Notes: generated from the letters alone by a model not told the origin. A stretch of 64,000 nucleotides of DNA from Chloroflexota bacterium (GCA_021788625.1 JAJYKL010000003.1:39941-103940); one strand, 5' to 3'. Shown: positions 19,521 to 29,110, numbered from the stretch's first letter. Made by a program: numbers and translations.

Positions 19521-19880
19521 ACTACGCTGCTTCATGCCATGCATGGCTCCAGCGACTCGCATATCATTTCTCGCAGTCATGGAAAATAACATCGACTGTG
19601 AACGCTTTTATGGCAACACGGCTGCTGTATTCAGCCAGCCCTGATACCACGACGTTTTCCGAGAAGCCGGCGCCCATCATGTAAACAAGCTCGCCGATCA
19701 TGACATGTTCGTCAAAGCGGGATCTGGTCCTAGTACCAAAGTAATGACCAGGGCGTTGTCCACCAATGCTTGTGATCGGCAGCAACAAAAGACTCTCCAG
19801 GCTTGACGTAGGACGCTAGACCTGTTACCTTGGTCCTGGGTTAAAGAAAGGTTTCATGTACCGATCTCAATGAAAGAGCC
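19521..19880. other. Intergenic stretch before the aldo/keto reductase
   Basis: Holds a 12-bp palindrome GCCATGCATGGC near 19,540 and the promoter of the aldo/keto reductase. On the minus strand, 19,564-19,788 is an open 74-codon frame containing HVMIGELVYMMGAGFSENVV. It has a protein-like composition but no recognised family. It may be a small gene or a remnant and I do not call it. Confidence 0.3.
19803..19831 (+). promoter_or_regulatory. Candidate sigma-70-type promoter of the aldo/keto reductase
   Basis: TTGACG at 19,803-19,808 and TACCTT at 19,826-19,831 are separated by 17 bases. That places transcription start near 19,838, about 43 bases before the ATG at 19881. The call is based on hexamer match and spacing only. 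Confidence 0.45.
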
Positions 19881-20831
19881 ATGCGAACTATACAAATTCC
19901 TGGTACTGAATTAAGCGTGTCGTCAATCTGCCTGGGTACAGGCGGATTGGGCTCCAGCGTGAATCGCGATGATTCGTTCGCTCTGCTCGATGCCTATGTT
20001 GAGCAAGGGGGCAATTTCCTCGATTCGGCTAAGGTTTATGCTGATTGGTTGCCAATCGAACGGAGCGCCAGCGAACGCACGATCGGGCGCTGGCTGAAAA
20101 GCCGGGGTAACCGCCACCAGGTGATTATCGCCACGAAAGGCGCTCATCCCAACCTGGCGACCATGCACATCCAGCGTCTGTCGCGCCAGGAGATCGCTGC
20201 TGACGTACAGGCCAGCCTGGATCACCTGCAGGTGGACACGATCGATCTTTACTGGTTGCATCGCGACGATCCCCAGCGTCCCGCCGGTGAGATCATCGAG
20301 TCGCTCAATGAGCAGCTCAAGGCTGGTCACATTCGTTACTTTGGCTGTTCCAACTGGCAGGCTGGCCGCATTCAGATTGCGCAGGCTTATTCCGCACAGC
20401 ACGCATTACAGGGCTTCGTGGCAGATCAGATGATGTGGAGCCTGGCCGCTGTGGATGCTGGCAGGATGGCCGACCAGACGCTGGTGGTGATGGACGAATC
20501 CCTAAAGGCCTACCACGCCGGTAGTGGAATGGCAGCCGTTCCCTACAGCTCACAAGCGGGTGGATTGTTCCAGAAGTTGGTGGCTGGCAGATTGCAACAC
20601 CCGGCGCCTTTTTACCGCATGGATGAGAACAGGCATCGCCTGGTTCGTGCCCAGCAACTGGCCAGTGACGCAGGTCTCACCCTGACTCAGGTGACACTTG
20701 GATACCTGTTATCGCAGCCATTCCCATGCATCCCCATTGTCGGTTGCCACACCCTCGAACAACTACGCGACAGTCTGAGCGCTGCAGAAGTGAACCTGAC
20801 GACCAGTCAAGTGGCTTTTCTGGAAGGATAG
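19881..20831 (+). CDS. Aldo/keto reductase
   Basis: 316 aa NAD(P)H-dependent oxidoreductase with the AKR barrel. The catalytic tetrad is visible: Asp and Tyr in FLDSAKVYADWL, Lys in IATKGAHP and His in DLYWLHRDD. The cofactor loop VPYSSQAGGLFQKL comes late, in the usual place. It resembles the sugar-oxidoreductase-like AKR branch found in carbohydrate clusters. It is preceded by a GAAAGAG ribosome-binding stretch and stands alone, convergent with the decarboxylase gene. Confidence 0.92.
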   Translation: MRTIQIPGTELSVSSICLGTGGLGSSVNRDDSFALLDAYVEQGGNFLDSAKVYADWLPIERSASERTIGRWLKSRGNRHQVIIATKGAHPNLATMHIQRLSRQEIAADVQASLDHLQVDTIDLYWLHRDDPQRPAGEIIESLNEQLKAGHIRYFGCSNWQAGRIQIAQAYSAQHALQGFVADQMMWSLAAVDAGRMADQTLVVMDESLKAYHAGSGMAAVPYSSQAGGLFQKLVAGRLQHPAPFYRMDENRHRLVRAQQLASDAGLTLTQVTLGYLLSQPFPCIPIVGCHTLEQLRDSLSAAEVNLTTSQVAFLEG

Positions 20832-20881
20832 AGGGCTGAGCAGTGGCGCGAAAAAACGGTTTTGTCCACTCGGATGCACGG

Positions 20882-21934
20882 TTAAACGCGATCTTTCGGT
20901 GAGATATGAAATGGCGTGACCTGCTGGGTATCGTCATGGCTGCCATGACTCTGCGCAATCACGCTGGCTGGTCCGCCCACGCCGCTCTGGATAACGTCGA
21001 TCACACCGCTCATCTGCCATAGCATCTGCTTGACTTGCTTTAGCGCGTGTTGCTCACAAATGCAGTGCACATTTGGCCCGGCGTCGATCGTAAAGGTAAC
21101 GGGCACGCCGGATTCACGCAGCTCGCGTACGGCACTCAAGATGTTGAGCGTGGTGGAAGCCCAATAGATAATTGATGGTTGAGATGTCATGGCGACGGCG
21201 TGCATCATCAGAGCGTCCTGTTCCACTACCTCAGCCAGAGCCGCGAAATCGCAATTCATGATTGCTTGACGGCACAGCTCATATCGGCGCGAAGTATCGG
21301 TGATGCGGGCCGCCTGTAGCGGAGATGTTTCGGCCAGGGCGTGGCCTTCCGTGGAACTGACCGTTTTGTGCTCGTTACTGATGATGGCAATAACATCCAT
21401 CAGGTTCCAATGTTGTGCAGGGGCGATGGTGATAGCAAAACTATCATGCCATGAGACAAATCCACCGGGGATACTGCGGCAAGCGGAACCGCTACCCAGC
21501 CGTGCCAGACTGGAAAGTTCTGCCTCCGACGGTTTCATTCCTAACACCGTGCAGGTTGCCAACGTGAGAGCGGCAAAACCCGAGGCTGACGATGCGATAC
21601 CTACACCCATCGGGAAGGTATTGATGGACGTGACCCGCATGCGTGTGCGGCTGCGTCCATTCACCTCCTGTGTTGCGCATACCGAGTCGACGATGCGGTC
21701 GAGATGATGAACAACGCGCTCGTATGCGGCACCTCCAATGGTGCGTCCATCGAGGGTCACCTCATCGTGTGATAACGACGGGTCGATTTCTACCGTGGTG
21801 GTTGTACGCAGGTCGCCCAGATTGAAAGAGAGTGAGTCGTTGGAGGGCAGACGCAGCGTGTGGTCGCGGTTGCCCCAATACTTGACCAGTGCGATGTTGG
21901 GGTAAGCGATAGCGGTCACTTTTCTCGCATGCAT
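20882..21934 (-). CDS. Diphosphomevalonate or phosphomevalonate decarboxylase (GHMP family)
   Basis: 350 aa GHMP-kinase-fold decarboxylase of the mevalonate pathway. Motifs are YPNIALVKYWGNRD, LPSNDSLSFNL, the ATP-binding PMGVGIASSASGFAALT and the late FTIDAGPNVHCIC, whose Asp is the catalytic residue. The loop reads KYWGN, where characterised diphosphomevalonate decarboxylases have KYWGK. Chloroflexota (Roseiflexus) are known to use a phosphomevalonate decarboxylase with isopentenyl phosphate kinase, so the substrate is left open. ATG 21934 has AGGTGG upstream; a GTG lies three codons earlier. No other isoprenoid gene is in the window. Confidence 0.88.
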   Translation of the reverse strand: MHARKVTAIAYPNIALVKYWGNRDHTLRLPSNDSLSFNLGDLRTTTTVEIDPSLSHDEVTLDGRTIGGAAYERVVHHLDRIVDSVCATQEVNGRSRTRMRVTSINTFPMGVGIASSASGFAALTLATCTVLGMKPSEAELSSLARLGSGSACRSIPGGFVSWHDSFAITIAPAQHWNLMDVIAIISNEHKTVSSTEGHALAETSPLQAARITDTSRRYELCRQAIMNCDFAALAEVVEQDALMMHAVAMTSQPSIIYWASTTLNILSAVRELRESGVPVTFTIDAGPNVHCICEQHALKQVKQMLWQMSGVIDVIQSGVGGPASVIAQSHGSHDDTQQVTPFHISPKDRV

Positions 21935-22146
21935 ATACGCCACCTGTACACCAAACTGACCCTTCTCCCCGCCCTGATGGAAAGTGTACCACTTACCACC
22001 TTTGGGTATTCGGATTCACCGATCCTGGCAACCGCGTCATCCGGATTACATCGATTGACCGCGTCAATCACATGGCCAAACGAACCTGACCGAATAGCAT
22101 ACAATCGCCGCTACATTTTCATTTTCATAAAGGCTGTAATAATTCG

Positions 22147-24354
22147 ATGGCGATTCTCCTCGGTATTGACACGGGCGGCACCTACACCGACGCCGTGCTA
22201 TTCAACGATAGTGCTTCACAAGGTAGCAATGGAGTGATCAGCACGGCCAAAGCGCTCACCACCAAGTATGACCTGGCCATAGGAATTCGCAATGTCATTA
22301 ACGCCGTGCTGAACACACCGGAGGCGAGCCGCACCATTTCCGGCGGCTCCACCCCCGACTCCTTGCACGACATCCGGCTGGTATCGCTCTCCACGACGCT
22401 GGCAACCAATGCCATTGTTGAGGGGCATGGCACGCCGGTATGCCTGCTCCTGTTGGGCTATCCTGGTGACAGCCTGAACCTGGCGAACTTAAAGCAGGCG
22501 CTAGGCTCCGACCCGGTTGTGTTCATTGATGGCGGGCACACGGTCAGTGGCGAGGAGCAGACGCCGCTGGATGTAGAAGCCGCGCGACGTGCCATTCTGG
22601 AATATGCACCGCAGGTGACTGCCTTTGCTGTATCGGGCTATTTCGCAGTGCGCAATCCTGCGCATGAGCTGGCTGTCCGCGACCTGGTGCGCGATCTCAC
22701 CGGCAAACCCGTATCCTGTGGGCATGAGCTGACCAGCTCACTGGACGCCCCGCGACGTGCGTTGACGACTGTGATCAATGCACGTTTAATCCCGTTACTC
22801 CAGCAACTCATTATGGCCGTGCGTGATATTTTGAATGAAAAAGGCATCCATGCTTCACTGATGGTGGTGAAGGGAGACGGATCACTCATCGACGCCAATG
22901 TGGCACTGCGCCAGCCCGTACAAACGATCTTGTCCGGCCCAGCGGCCAGCGTGGTGGGAGCGCGCCATCTTTCAGGCGAAAACGATGTACTGGTGGTGGA
23001 TATGGGAGGCACAACCAGCGACATTGCCCTGCTGCAGGGTGGACAGCCAGTATTGAACCTGGACGGCGCAACCGTGGGCGGTTGGCGCACGATGGTGGAG
23101 GCTGTTTCAGTACACACGTTTGGCCTGGGTGGTGATAGTGAATTGCGGCTGGACGATGCAGAGCGCATGGTAGTTGGTCCCCGCCGGGTCGTGCCCCTCA
23201 GCTTGCTGGCGCTACAGCATCCGCAGGTGCTGGATGTGTTACGCGCCCAGTTGAAAAAGCCGGTACCCAGTGCTGACGATGGCCTGTTCGCACTTCGTCA
23301 GCGCCCACTGGATGCATCGAGCCTGCCCTTCGATCAGCAGCAAGTTTGGGCTTTGCTCGCGGAGGGTGTGTTGCCATTGGCCGATCTTTTCGCCGAGCCA
23401 CGCATCGCATACTTCCGTCGCGTGGCACTGGCGCAACTGGTGGACCGTGGCGCGGTAGTGCTTGGCGGGTTCACACCCTCGGATGCGGCTCATGTGCTGG
23501 GCAATCAGGCCGACTGGTCAGTTGAGGCAGCACAACTGGGTGCACTGATCTGGTCAAGGCGCCTGGGTGATATCGCCAGCGGGGAACTCTACTCTCAACC
23601 CGGTACGGATCCGGAGAGGAAAGAGCCATTACCCATCCAGGCGAGTGGCAATATAGAAACTGCGCAATCGACCCTCTCCACCCCGGTCGACGGACGGGAG
23701 ATCGAAGTCGCACGGGAAGTCAGCCGCAGAGTCATACAGCAGGTGGTGGTGCAGTCAGGTCGTGCACTGCTGACCGCCGCGTTGATTGAAGCGCACGGCA
23801 TAAAGCTGGACGATCGCGATGCGGCGCAGCGCCTGCTGATCGACCGGTCGCTGGAAACACAGCCCCACCAGGGCGATGTGCTGAACGTGTCGCTCACGCT
23901 GCGCAGGCCCATCGTGGCAATCGGTGCGCCGGTCGCCACGTACTATCCACCGGTAGCGGAGCGATTACACACCCGTCTGCGCATTCCACCGCATGCCGAT
24001 ATTGCCAATGCTGTCGGTGCGGTGGCCGGCGGCGTGATGCAAACGGTGCGTGCGCAAATCAAAGTGCTGGATGGCGAGCAGGGCTATCGCGTACACCTAC
24101 CGTCTGGCATACAAGACTTTGCCAACCTGCCTGAGGCTGCAGAGTATGCAGTGCATGAGTCACAACGCCTGGCTGAGTCGAAGGCGCGCGAAGCGGGTGC
24201 GGTGAACATTCAGTCACAGACTCACCGCCAGGATCATATTGCACGTGTCCACAGGGAGGAATTCTACGAAGATATGTACATTGACACGGAGGTGACCGCC
24301 ATTGCGTTCGGCCGTCCGCGGCTGGCAGAGAAATCCCCTAGCGCGCAACCTTGA
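22147..24354 (+). CDS. Hydantoinase/oxoprolinase family protein
   Basis: 735 aa. The N-terminal Hydant_A_N domain begins with the phosphate-binding LLGIDTGGTYTDAVLF. The central ASKHA core shows TILSGPAASVVGA and VLVVDMGGTTSDIALL. These families hydrolyse cyclic amides (5-oxoproline, hydantoin) or carboxylate ketones at the cost of ATP. A HyuB partner is not present next to it. The 3' end overlaps the tail of the DUF362 gene by 17 bases on the opposite strand. Confidence 0.88.
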   Translation: MAILLGIDTGGTYTDAVLFNDSASQGSNGVISTAKALTTKYDLAIGIRNVINAVLNTPEASRTISGGSTPDSLHDIRLVSLSTTLATNAIVEGHGTPVCLLLLGYPGDSLNLANLKQALGSDPVVFIDGGHTVSGEEQTPLDVEAARRAILEYAPQVTAFAVSGYFAVRNPAHELAVRDLVRDLTGKPVSCGHELTSSLDAPRRALTTVINARLIPLLQQLIMAVRDILNEKGIHASLMVVKGDGSLIDANVALRQPVQTILSGPAASVVGARHLSGENDVLVVDMGGTTSDIALLQGGQPVLNLDGATVGGWRTMVEAVSVHTFGLGGDSELRLDDAERMVVGPRRVVPLSLLALQHPQVLDVLRAQLKKPVPSADDGLFALRQRPLDASSLPFDQQQVWALLAEGVLPLADLFAEPRIAYFRRVALAQLVDRGAVVLGGFTPSDAAHVLGNQADWSVEAAQLGALIWSRRLGDIASGELYSQPGTDPERKEPLPIQASGNIETAQSTLSTPVDGREIEVAREVSRRVIQQVVVQSGRALLTAALIEAHGIKLDDRDAAQRLLIDRSLETQPHQGDVLNVSLTLRRPIVAIGAPVATYYPPVAERLHTRLRIPPHADIANAVGAVAGGVMQTVRAQIKVLDGEQGYRVHLPSGIQDFANLPEAAEYAVHESQRLAESKAREAGAVNIQSQTHRQDHIARVHREEFYEDMYIDTEVTAIAFGRPRLAEKSPSAQP

Positions 24355-25483
24355 ACTGCGTCATGACATCTTTGATCGCCAGGCCGGACACTGTGATATC
24401 AGCCAGCTTATTTGTGCCCAGACCTTTGGCGGCTGCCAGGGCAATATGGTTGGCCGCGCCGTCAAAGGGGGCCTGAGATGACGACGCGGTCGCATCGAAA
24501 CCCATCACGGCAGCGGCCACCGTATCAGTTGCGACTGGATTCAGACCAGCGATCAGCACGTTGGCCGTCTTCGCCTGCATGGTGCGTATCCAAGGCCCCT
24601 CGCCTCCCTCGGATGTCATAATGCCATCAATCAGAGAAAAGTTCACCGGTCGCGCGCGGTTCAGATCCACGATCACATGCGGTACTCGCACAGGCGCTTC
24701 GTTACCCTGACCATGAAAGGCGGTGCGTGTGTTATCGCGATCGCTCAGGCGATAAAAGCGTGCGGGGGCTGTGCCGAACAGGTTCTTCATAGATAGGGTG
24801 ATCCCCGCGGTGTTGTGGCACTTCATCTTGGGTACTGAGATGAAGACGTTAACGTCGTACAGGATACGGTTATAAGTGAATTGATCGTAGATGTACGGGT
24901 TTGGCCCCACCGGCACTTTGACGTACTCGTTATAGGGTAGGGTGCGATTCAGGTCCACAAGCTGTGCGCCTAATGCCGTGGCGACATCCTGGTAACCCCA
25001 CTCGCTCCAGCTTGCGTCTTCATACACCGACTCGACGATATAGAGCTGCTTGGCCCCTGCGTCAAGCACCGCCTCGCCCAGCGCACGCACCACCTCCGGA
25101 TGTGTGATATAGCTCTCGATAGCGGATACATCAGGAAGGGGGCGGGTGCTGACACCACCTGTCAGGTTCGGCTTGATCGCCACCTTGTCGCCGGTATGAA
25201 TAATGCCTTTGAGCCCACCTAACGCATCAATCAGCGAGCGCACCTTCTGTCGGATCTCGGCTCGATCGTAGCTGGTCGCCTGGACGATGGCTACGTGGGG
25301 TGGTCCCATGACTGACTGGATTGGCGGCACAGTTGCTCCCACTGCAGCATTACCTGTAGTGTTAAGTGTGGTCGATGCAGGCTGGCACCCAGCCAGGGCT
25401 ACACTGGCAGCCGTCACACTCATTAACCCGAGAAATTCACGCCGGGTAATGTTATGTTTCATATCGTGGCTTGGATGCGCCAT
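24338..25483 (-). CDS. Tat-exported DUF362 lipoprotein
   Basis: 381 aa. The N-terminus has the twin-arginine motif NITRREFLGL (Arg14-Arg15) and a lipobox ALAGC (Cys33), so it should be exported folded and anchored to the membrane. The DUF362 domain follows, with VAIKPNLTGG and FISVPKMKCHNTAGITLSMKN. Some DUF362 proteins carry Fe-S clusters, but no ferredoxin motif is visible here. GGAGG precedes ATG 25483. The role is unknown. Confidence 0.85.
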   Translation of the reverse strand: MAHPSHDMKHNITRREFLGLMSVTAASVALAGCQPASTTLNTTGNAAVGATVPPIQSVMGPPHVAIVQATSYDRAEIRQKVRSLIDALGGLKGIIHTGDKVAIKPNLTGGVSTRPLPDVSAIESYITHPEVVRALGEAVLDAGAKQLYIVESVYEDASWSEWGYQDVATALGAQLVDLNRTLPYNEYVKVPVGPNPYIYDQFTYNRILYDVNVFISVPKMKCHNTAGITLSMKNLFGTAPARFYRLSDRDNTRTAFHGQGNEAPVRVPHVIVDLNRARPVNFSLIDGIMTSEGGEGPWIRTMQAKTANVLIAGLNPVATDTVAAAVMGFDATASSSQAPFDGAANHIALAAAKGLGTNKLADITVSGLAIKDVMTQFKVAR

Positions 25484-25632
25484 ATAACAAACCTCCGAAC
25501 CATGCTAGAACCTGCTACGATGATTCAACGATACGAACCAAAAGCCCCTGATCAATATCGATTACGGGCCATGCCTTGTGATTGCGGTTATTGTACGCCG
25601 TACTAAAGGTCAAGAAAGTATATTCGACTGGT

Positions 25633-26664
25633 TCATGCCCTGACACTGTTTGGATCCACGATATAGTTCCACCAGTTATTGCTAATACCGTCGCGAGTGC
25701 CGGGAAAATGGGGTAGGTGACGCAACCACCAGCGGTGATGTGCACGTATGTCTCCGTTTCCCCATTCGGTGCAGTTCACCACACGACTCAGGCCGTTGAG
25801 GTTGGGGTAATTCAGCCAGTCATCGCAGCGGCTGGGTACCCTGCGCGGGTTACCCCAGTCGTAATCACGGTCGCTATTGGGTGAGAAATGGACGGTGCCC
25901 ACCTCAGCCTGCCCGGGTGCAACCTTATCGTAACGGATATAGCGTTCCCAGACATTACTGTTGGCCTGCTCACGCTCATAGACCTTGCTCATAATCGATT
26001 CCACCCGGTGGCTGTAGCTCTCCAGCATTTCGCCGACGCCTCGCTCATAGTTAAAACCCATCATAACGAAGCGGCGAGGGCATTGCTGTGAATTCTCCAA
26101 AGCAGGGGCATTACACCAAAAAGCACCGATCCCTGCCATACGCGATTCGTAGAACCCGGCGTAAGGAAAACCGAACATCCATACTTCGTCAATCTCATCC
26201 CGCGCAATACGCTCGTATAGATTGAACTGTCTCACCACGCGTTGATAATCCATCCAGTCGGGATTATGAGGCGCTGCATGCCTGTTGAGCACTTCCAGCA
26301 ATGATTGGACTGAGTATGTGAATCCATCAGCTTTCGTAGGAATGTCATCCACGTCCTGCCGCTCAACAACCTGATACCGAGCTTGCCCTCCGCTACACTC
26401 AGCCAAATCAGAAATGAAGCCAGGCAATAGATCATCTACCCGATTCCAACGCTGGTGCGCTGAAATGGTCTGGTGCGAGTCTGGTTCCACGGTGGGGTCG
26501 AAGTTGATGAGCAGAACGCGCGACATGATGCTCGACTGGCCTGGAGGTTGCGTCGTGGCTTTCGATGGTGTCGGCTCAGGTGGCTCGGACATCGGATGAC
26601 CTGTCAGCCGGTCGATGAAGCGAGTAAACCGATTAACTGATCTAGTCGGAAATGGCCCACTCAT
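25633..26664 (-). CDS. Hypothetical protein, 343 aa, unrecognised family
   Basis: I do not recognise the family. The first about 45 residues are polar and Pro/Thr-rich with no clear signal peptide. A folded region starts at MSRVLLINFDPTVEP and is rich in Trp, Tyr and Arg: DEVWMFGFPYAGFYESRMAG, FVMMGFNYERGVGEMLESY and the C-terminal HHRWWLRHLPHFPGTRDG. A GAGGT ribosome-binding site supports ATG 26664; an inner ATG at 26526 is possible. It is transcribed in the same direction as the DUF362 gene, about 150 bases upstream of it. Confidence 0.65.
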   Translation of the reverse strand: MSGPFPTRSVNRFTRFIDRLTGHPMSEPPEPTPSKATTQPPGQSSIMSRVLLINFDPTVEPDSHQTISAHQRWNRVDDLLPGFISDLAECSGGQARYQVVERQDVDDIPTKADGFTYSVQSLLEVLNRHAAPHNPDWMDYQRVVRQFNLYERIARDEIDEVWMFGFPYAGFYESRMAGIGAFWCNAPALENSQQCPRRFVMMGFNYERGVGEMLESYSHRVESIMSKVYEREQANSNVWERYIRYDKVAPGQAEVGTVHFSPNSDRDYDWGNPRRVPSRCDDWLNYPNLNGLSRVVNCTEWGNGDIRAHHRWWLRHLPHFPGTRDGISNNWWNYIVDPNSVRA

Positions 26665-26728
26665 AAATGCACCTCGCTGACAGGTACTGTTGTTTTATGC
26701 GGCAACGAGCCTGGCAGAGATAGGAACC

Positions 26729-28015
26729 TCACTTGTCGTGGTAAGGAATCCTTAAGTGTACGGTTGTACCGGCGCCGGGCAGGGAAGCAACATTAACCGC
26801 GCCGCCTATCAATAAGGCCCGCTCTTGCATGCCTGCAATCCCCAGGTGACCGTGACGTAACAGCTCCTGTGAGTCCGCAACCGTAAAACCAGGTCCATCG
26901 TCCTGTATATAAGCGGATAGAAAATCTTCGTCGAAAGAAAGAGTAAAACGCACATGCGTGGAGTCCGAGGCGTGCATGCGTACGTTATAAGCAGCCTGCT
27001 GCAAGATACGAAAGGTGGTCAGTTCCACGTCGGGATCCAGACGGTGCTCGTTTCCGTTTACATCGCATTGCACTGTGCAGGATGGCATCTGATGTGCCAG
27101 TTCGTCGCCAATATATTGCACAGCGGCCACGATCCCCAGATCCTCCAGCACCGATGGGCGCAAGTCGTTGCTGATGCGCCGGAGCTTGGTGATCAGATCT
27201 CGCGCCATGTGCTGCAATTCCTCCAGCCGCCCGCGCACTGAGTCGGGTTGGCGCTCCAGAGCCCCGCGTGTAAGCTCCACCCGTTGCGACAGCGCCACAA
27301 GGTCTTGTAGAGGGTCGTCATGCAGCTCTCGCGAGAGCCGGCGGCGCTCATCTTCCTGGCTGCGTAACAATTGGTGAGCGTACTCATGTAAAGCTTCCTG
27401 CTGCTCCGAGACCTTGTGATCCAGTGCCGTGCGTTCGGTTATATCCTCGACAAATCCTTCAATAATCATGGGCCCGTCCTGCCCATCACCACGCGCTACC
27501 ACACTCACCCGTGCATTGACAAGCTGGCCGTCTTTGCGCTGATAGAGCCGCTCATAGGAAGTGAGGCCGTTTTGCCCCTGCAGAGCTCCTTGGACGTGCA
27601 CGGTGGGTGGGGAGGTGTCCAGAGTACCAACAAGTTCCTGCCCCGATGTATATCCCAGCATGCGGGCGAATGATGGACTCGCATCCAGGTATTGCCCGTC
27701 TGGTGTCGCCCGGAAGATGCCGATGGGTGCTGTTTCGAAAATGGTGCGGTACTTTCCTTCTGCCTGGCGCATCGCATCGCTGGCATGCTGGCTCGCGCGG
27801 TCGGCGGACAGGCGTTCCAGGTAGAGCAGCGCTGACATTAACACAACAAACAGCACCCCTTTGATCGAGGCGAGTTTGATGAACGTGGCGTGATCCTGTA
27901 CGAGGGCCGACAGCACCTGATCAGACAGAAAAACCCAGGATCCGGCAATGACAAAGTAGATCAGACTGATACGGGCGGCAGGCAAATGCATTAGGCGTTT
28001 AGCTAAATCGGTCAT
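26729..28015 (-). CDS. PAS-domain sensor histidine kinase (HisKA_3/NarL-partner type)
   Basis: 428 aa from ATG 28015. Two transmembrane helices (about 14-32 and 48-66) are separated by only a short loop, so sensing is probably in the membrane or cytoplasm. A PAS domain (about 88-198) ends with the typical VEDITERTALD. The phosphoacceptor region RRLSRELHDDPLQDL places His232, and the C-terminal HATPase has QDDGPGFTV and GHLGIAGMQERA. The cognate NarL-type regulator is 55 bases upstream in the same operon. Longer starts to 28147 would overlap the regulator. Confidence 0.92.
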   Translation of the reverse strand: MTDLAKRLMHLPAARISLIYFVIAGSWVFLSDQVLSALVQDHATFIKLASIKGVLFVVLMSALLYLERLSADRASQHASDAMRQAEGKYRTIFETAPIGIFRATPDGQYLDASPSFARMLGYTSGQELVGTLDTSPPTVHVQGALQGQNGLTSYERLYQRKDGQLVNARVSVVARGDGQDGPMIIEGFVEDITERTALDHKVSEQQEALHEYAHQLLRSQEDERRRLSRELHDDPLQDLVALSQRVELTRGALERQPDSVRGRLEELQHMARDLITKLRRISNDLRPSVLEDLGIVAAVQYIGDELAHQMPSCTVQCDVNGNEHRLDPDVELTTFRILQQAAYNVRMHASDSTHVRFTLSFDEDFLSAYIQDDGPGFTVADSQELLRHGHLGIAGMQERALLIGGAVNVASLPGAGTTVHLRIPYHDK

Positions 28016-28070
28016 AGTGACATGCACACGGCAGACAGAGTGCGGCCGGTGAAGCTCCAGAGTCGTGGGA

Positions 28071-28715
28071 TCATTCCAAACTGATCCAGTGCTGGCGGAT
28101 CGCATGGGCCACTGCCCCAGTGCGATCGCTGACTCCCAGTTTGCCAAAAATGTTACGCAGGTGTACCTGGACCGTGTTGGTGGTGATATTTAGTAATTCG
28201 CCGATCTCTTTATTAGTTTTACCCTGCGCGACGGCCCGTAGAACGTCGGTTTCGCGTTCAGTGAGTTTCTCTGTGGATGGATTGTTCCGCTGCGACTGGG
28301 TTAACCGGTTACGCACCTTGGTGCTGATCTGGCGGTCCAGGACGATGTCACCCCGGCTGGCCGAACGGATGGCATTAGCCAGGTCCTCTCCGCTGGCTGT
28401 CTTGAGCACGTAACCAGCCGCTCCGGCATCCAATGAAGGGAACACATAGTGATCGTCATCATAACCCGACAGAATAACAACCTGAATGTCTGGGAACTGA
28501 GAGCGGATTGCACGCGTAGCCTCCAGGCCGTTCATGCCCGGCATGTGGATGTCCATTACCACCACATGCGGGTGCATCTGACCACATAGCCGCAAGGCTT
28601 CCTCTCCGGTTGCTGTCTCAGCCACGACATGTAGATCATCGAACTGATCCAGGAGTTGCCGTGTCCCCTGGCGTACTATCTTATGGTCATCAACGAGCAA
28701 GATCTGGATAGCCAT
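28071..28715 (-). CDS. NarL/LuxR-family response regulator
   Basis: 214 aa. The receiver domain has the acidic pair Asp9-Asp10, phosphorylation site Asp55 in VVVMDIHMPG, and the conserved Lys in GYVLKTA. The C-terminal GerE helix-turn-helix reads LTERETDVLRAVAQGKTNKE, then TVQVHLRNIFGKLGV. It is the partner of the downstream PAS kinase. A 7-bp inverted repeat 53-70 bases upstream of the ATG may be its own operator. Confidence 0.94.
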   Translation of the reverse strand: MAIQILLVDDHKIVRQGTRQLLDQFDDLHVVAETATGEEALRLCGQMHPHVVVMDIHMPGMNGLEATRAIRSQFPDIQVVILSGYDDDHYVFPSLDAGAAGYVLKTASGEDLANAIRSASRGDIVLDRQISTKVRNRLTQSQRNNPSTEKLTERETDVLRAVAQGKTNKEIGELLNITTNTVQVHLRNIFGKLGVSDRTGAVAHAIRQHWISLE

Positions 28716-28767
28716 ACTGACCCCTTTTCTTCACCCTATCCCAGCACTATTCTATCGCTTACCTTTG

Positions 28768-28785
28768 ATACCTGGTTTCAGGTAT
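28768..28785. promoter_or_regulatory. Inverted repeat upstream of the NarL-type regulator
   Basis: ATACCTG and CAGGTAT form a perfect 7-bp inverted repeat with a 4-base centre. It lies in the promoter region of the minus-strand regulator/kinase operon. Size and symmetry fit a dimeric LuxR-type site, so autoregulation is an inference. Confidence 0.4.
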
Positions 28786-28947
28786 GGGAGATGACTGTAG
28801 CAGGGGATGCGCCTATGGGGTATGGGAGGTACGCTACACAGCAGCACATACAAGTGCAAACCATTTCACCGCAGCCACGCACAGGTGACCCACTGCGGTA
28901 TCCACTTGAGGCATTATCCGCCAGGATAGTCAAGTGGGCTAGAACGC

Positions 28948-29002
28948 GCGCTGGTAGTGTATATCCTATCCCCTCCCCCGCAACTACCAGCGCTTTTCTT
29001 TT
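28948..29002 (+). terminator. Strong plus-strand intrinsic terminator without an obvious gene
   Basis: GCGCTGGTAGT (28,948-28,958) pairs perfectly with ACTACCAGCGC (28,983-28,993) over 11 bp, and TTTTCTTTTC follows at once. The U-tract is only on the plus-strand side. The nearest upstream gene is on the minus strand, so this probably ends a short non-coding transcript or antisense readthrough. Confidence 0.6.
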
Positions 29003-29110
29003 CGCGCCATTGGTCCCTACAACGCTTTTCGACCAAACTGAACGCTGACTGACATAGCGGTAACAAGCATTCTTCAGAAGTGAATCGGCGCACGCACGAG
29101 TGAACTGATC

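Noticed and set aside
28656..29048. 130-codon plus-strand frame from the 5' end of the NarL-type regulator into the intergenic region
   Set aside because: Crosses the strong plus-strand terminator hairpin and the NarL promoter region; composition not protein-like.
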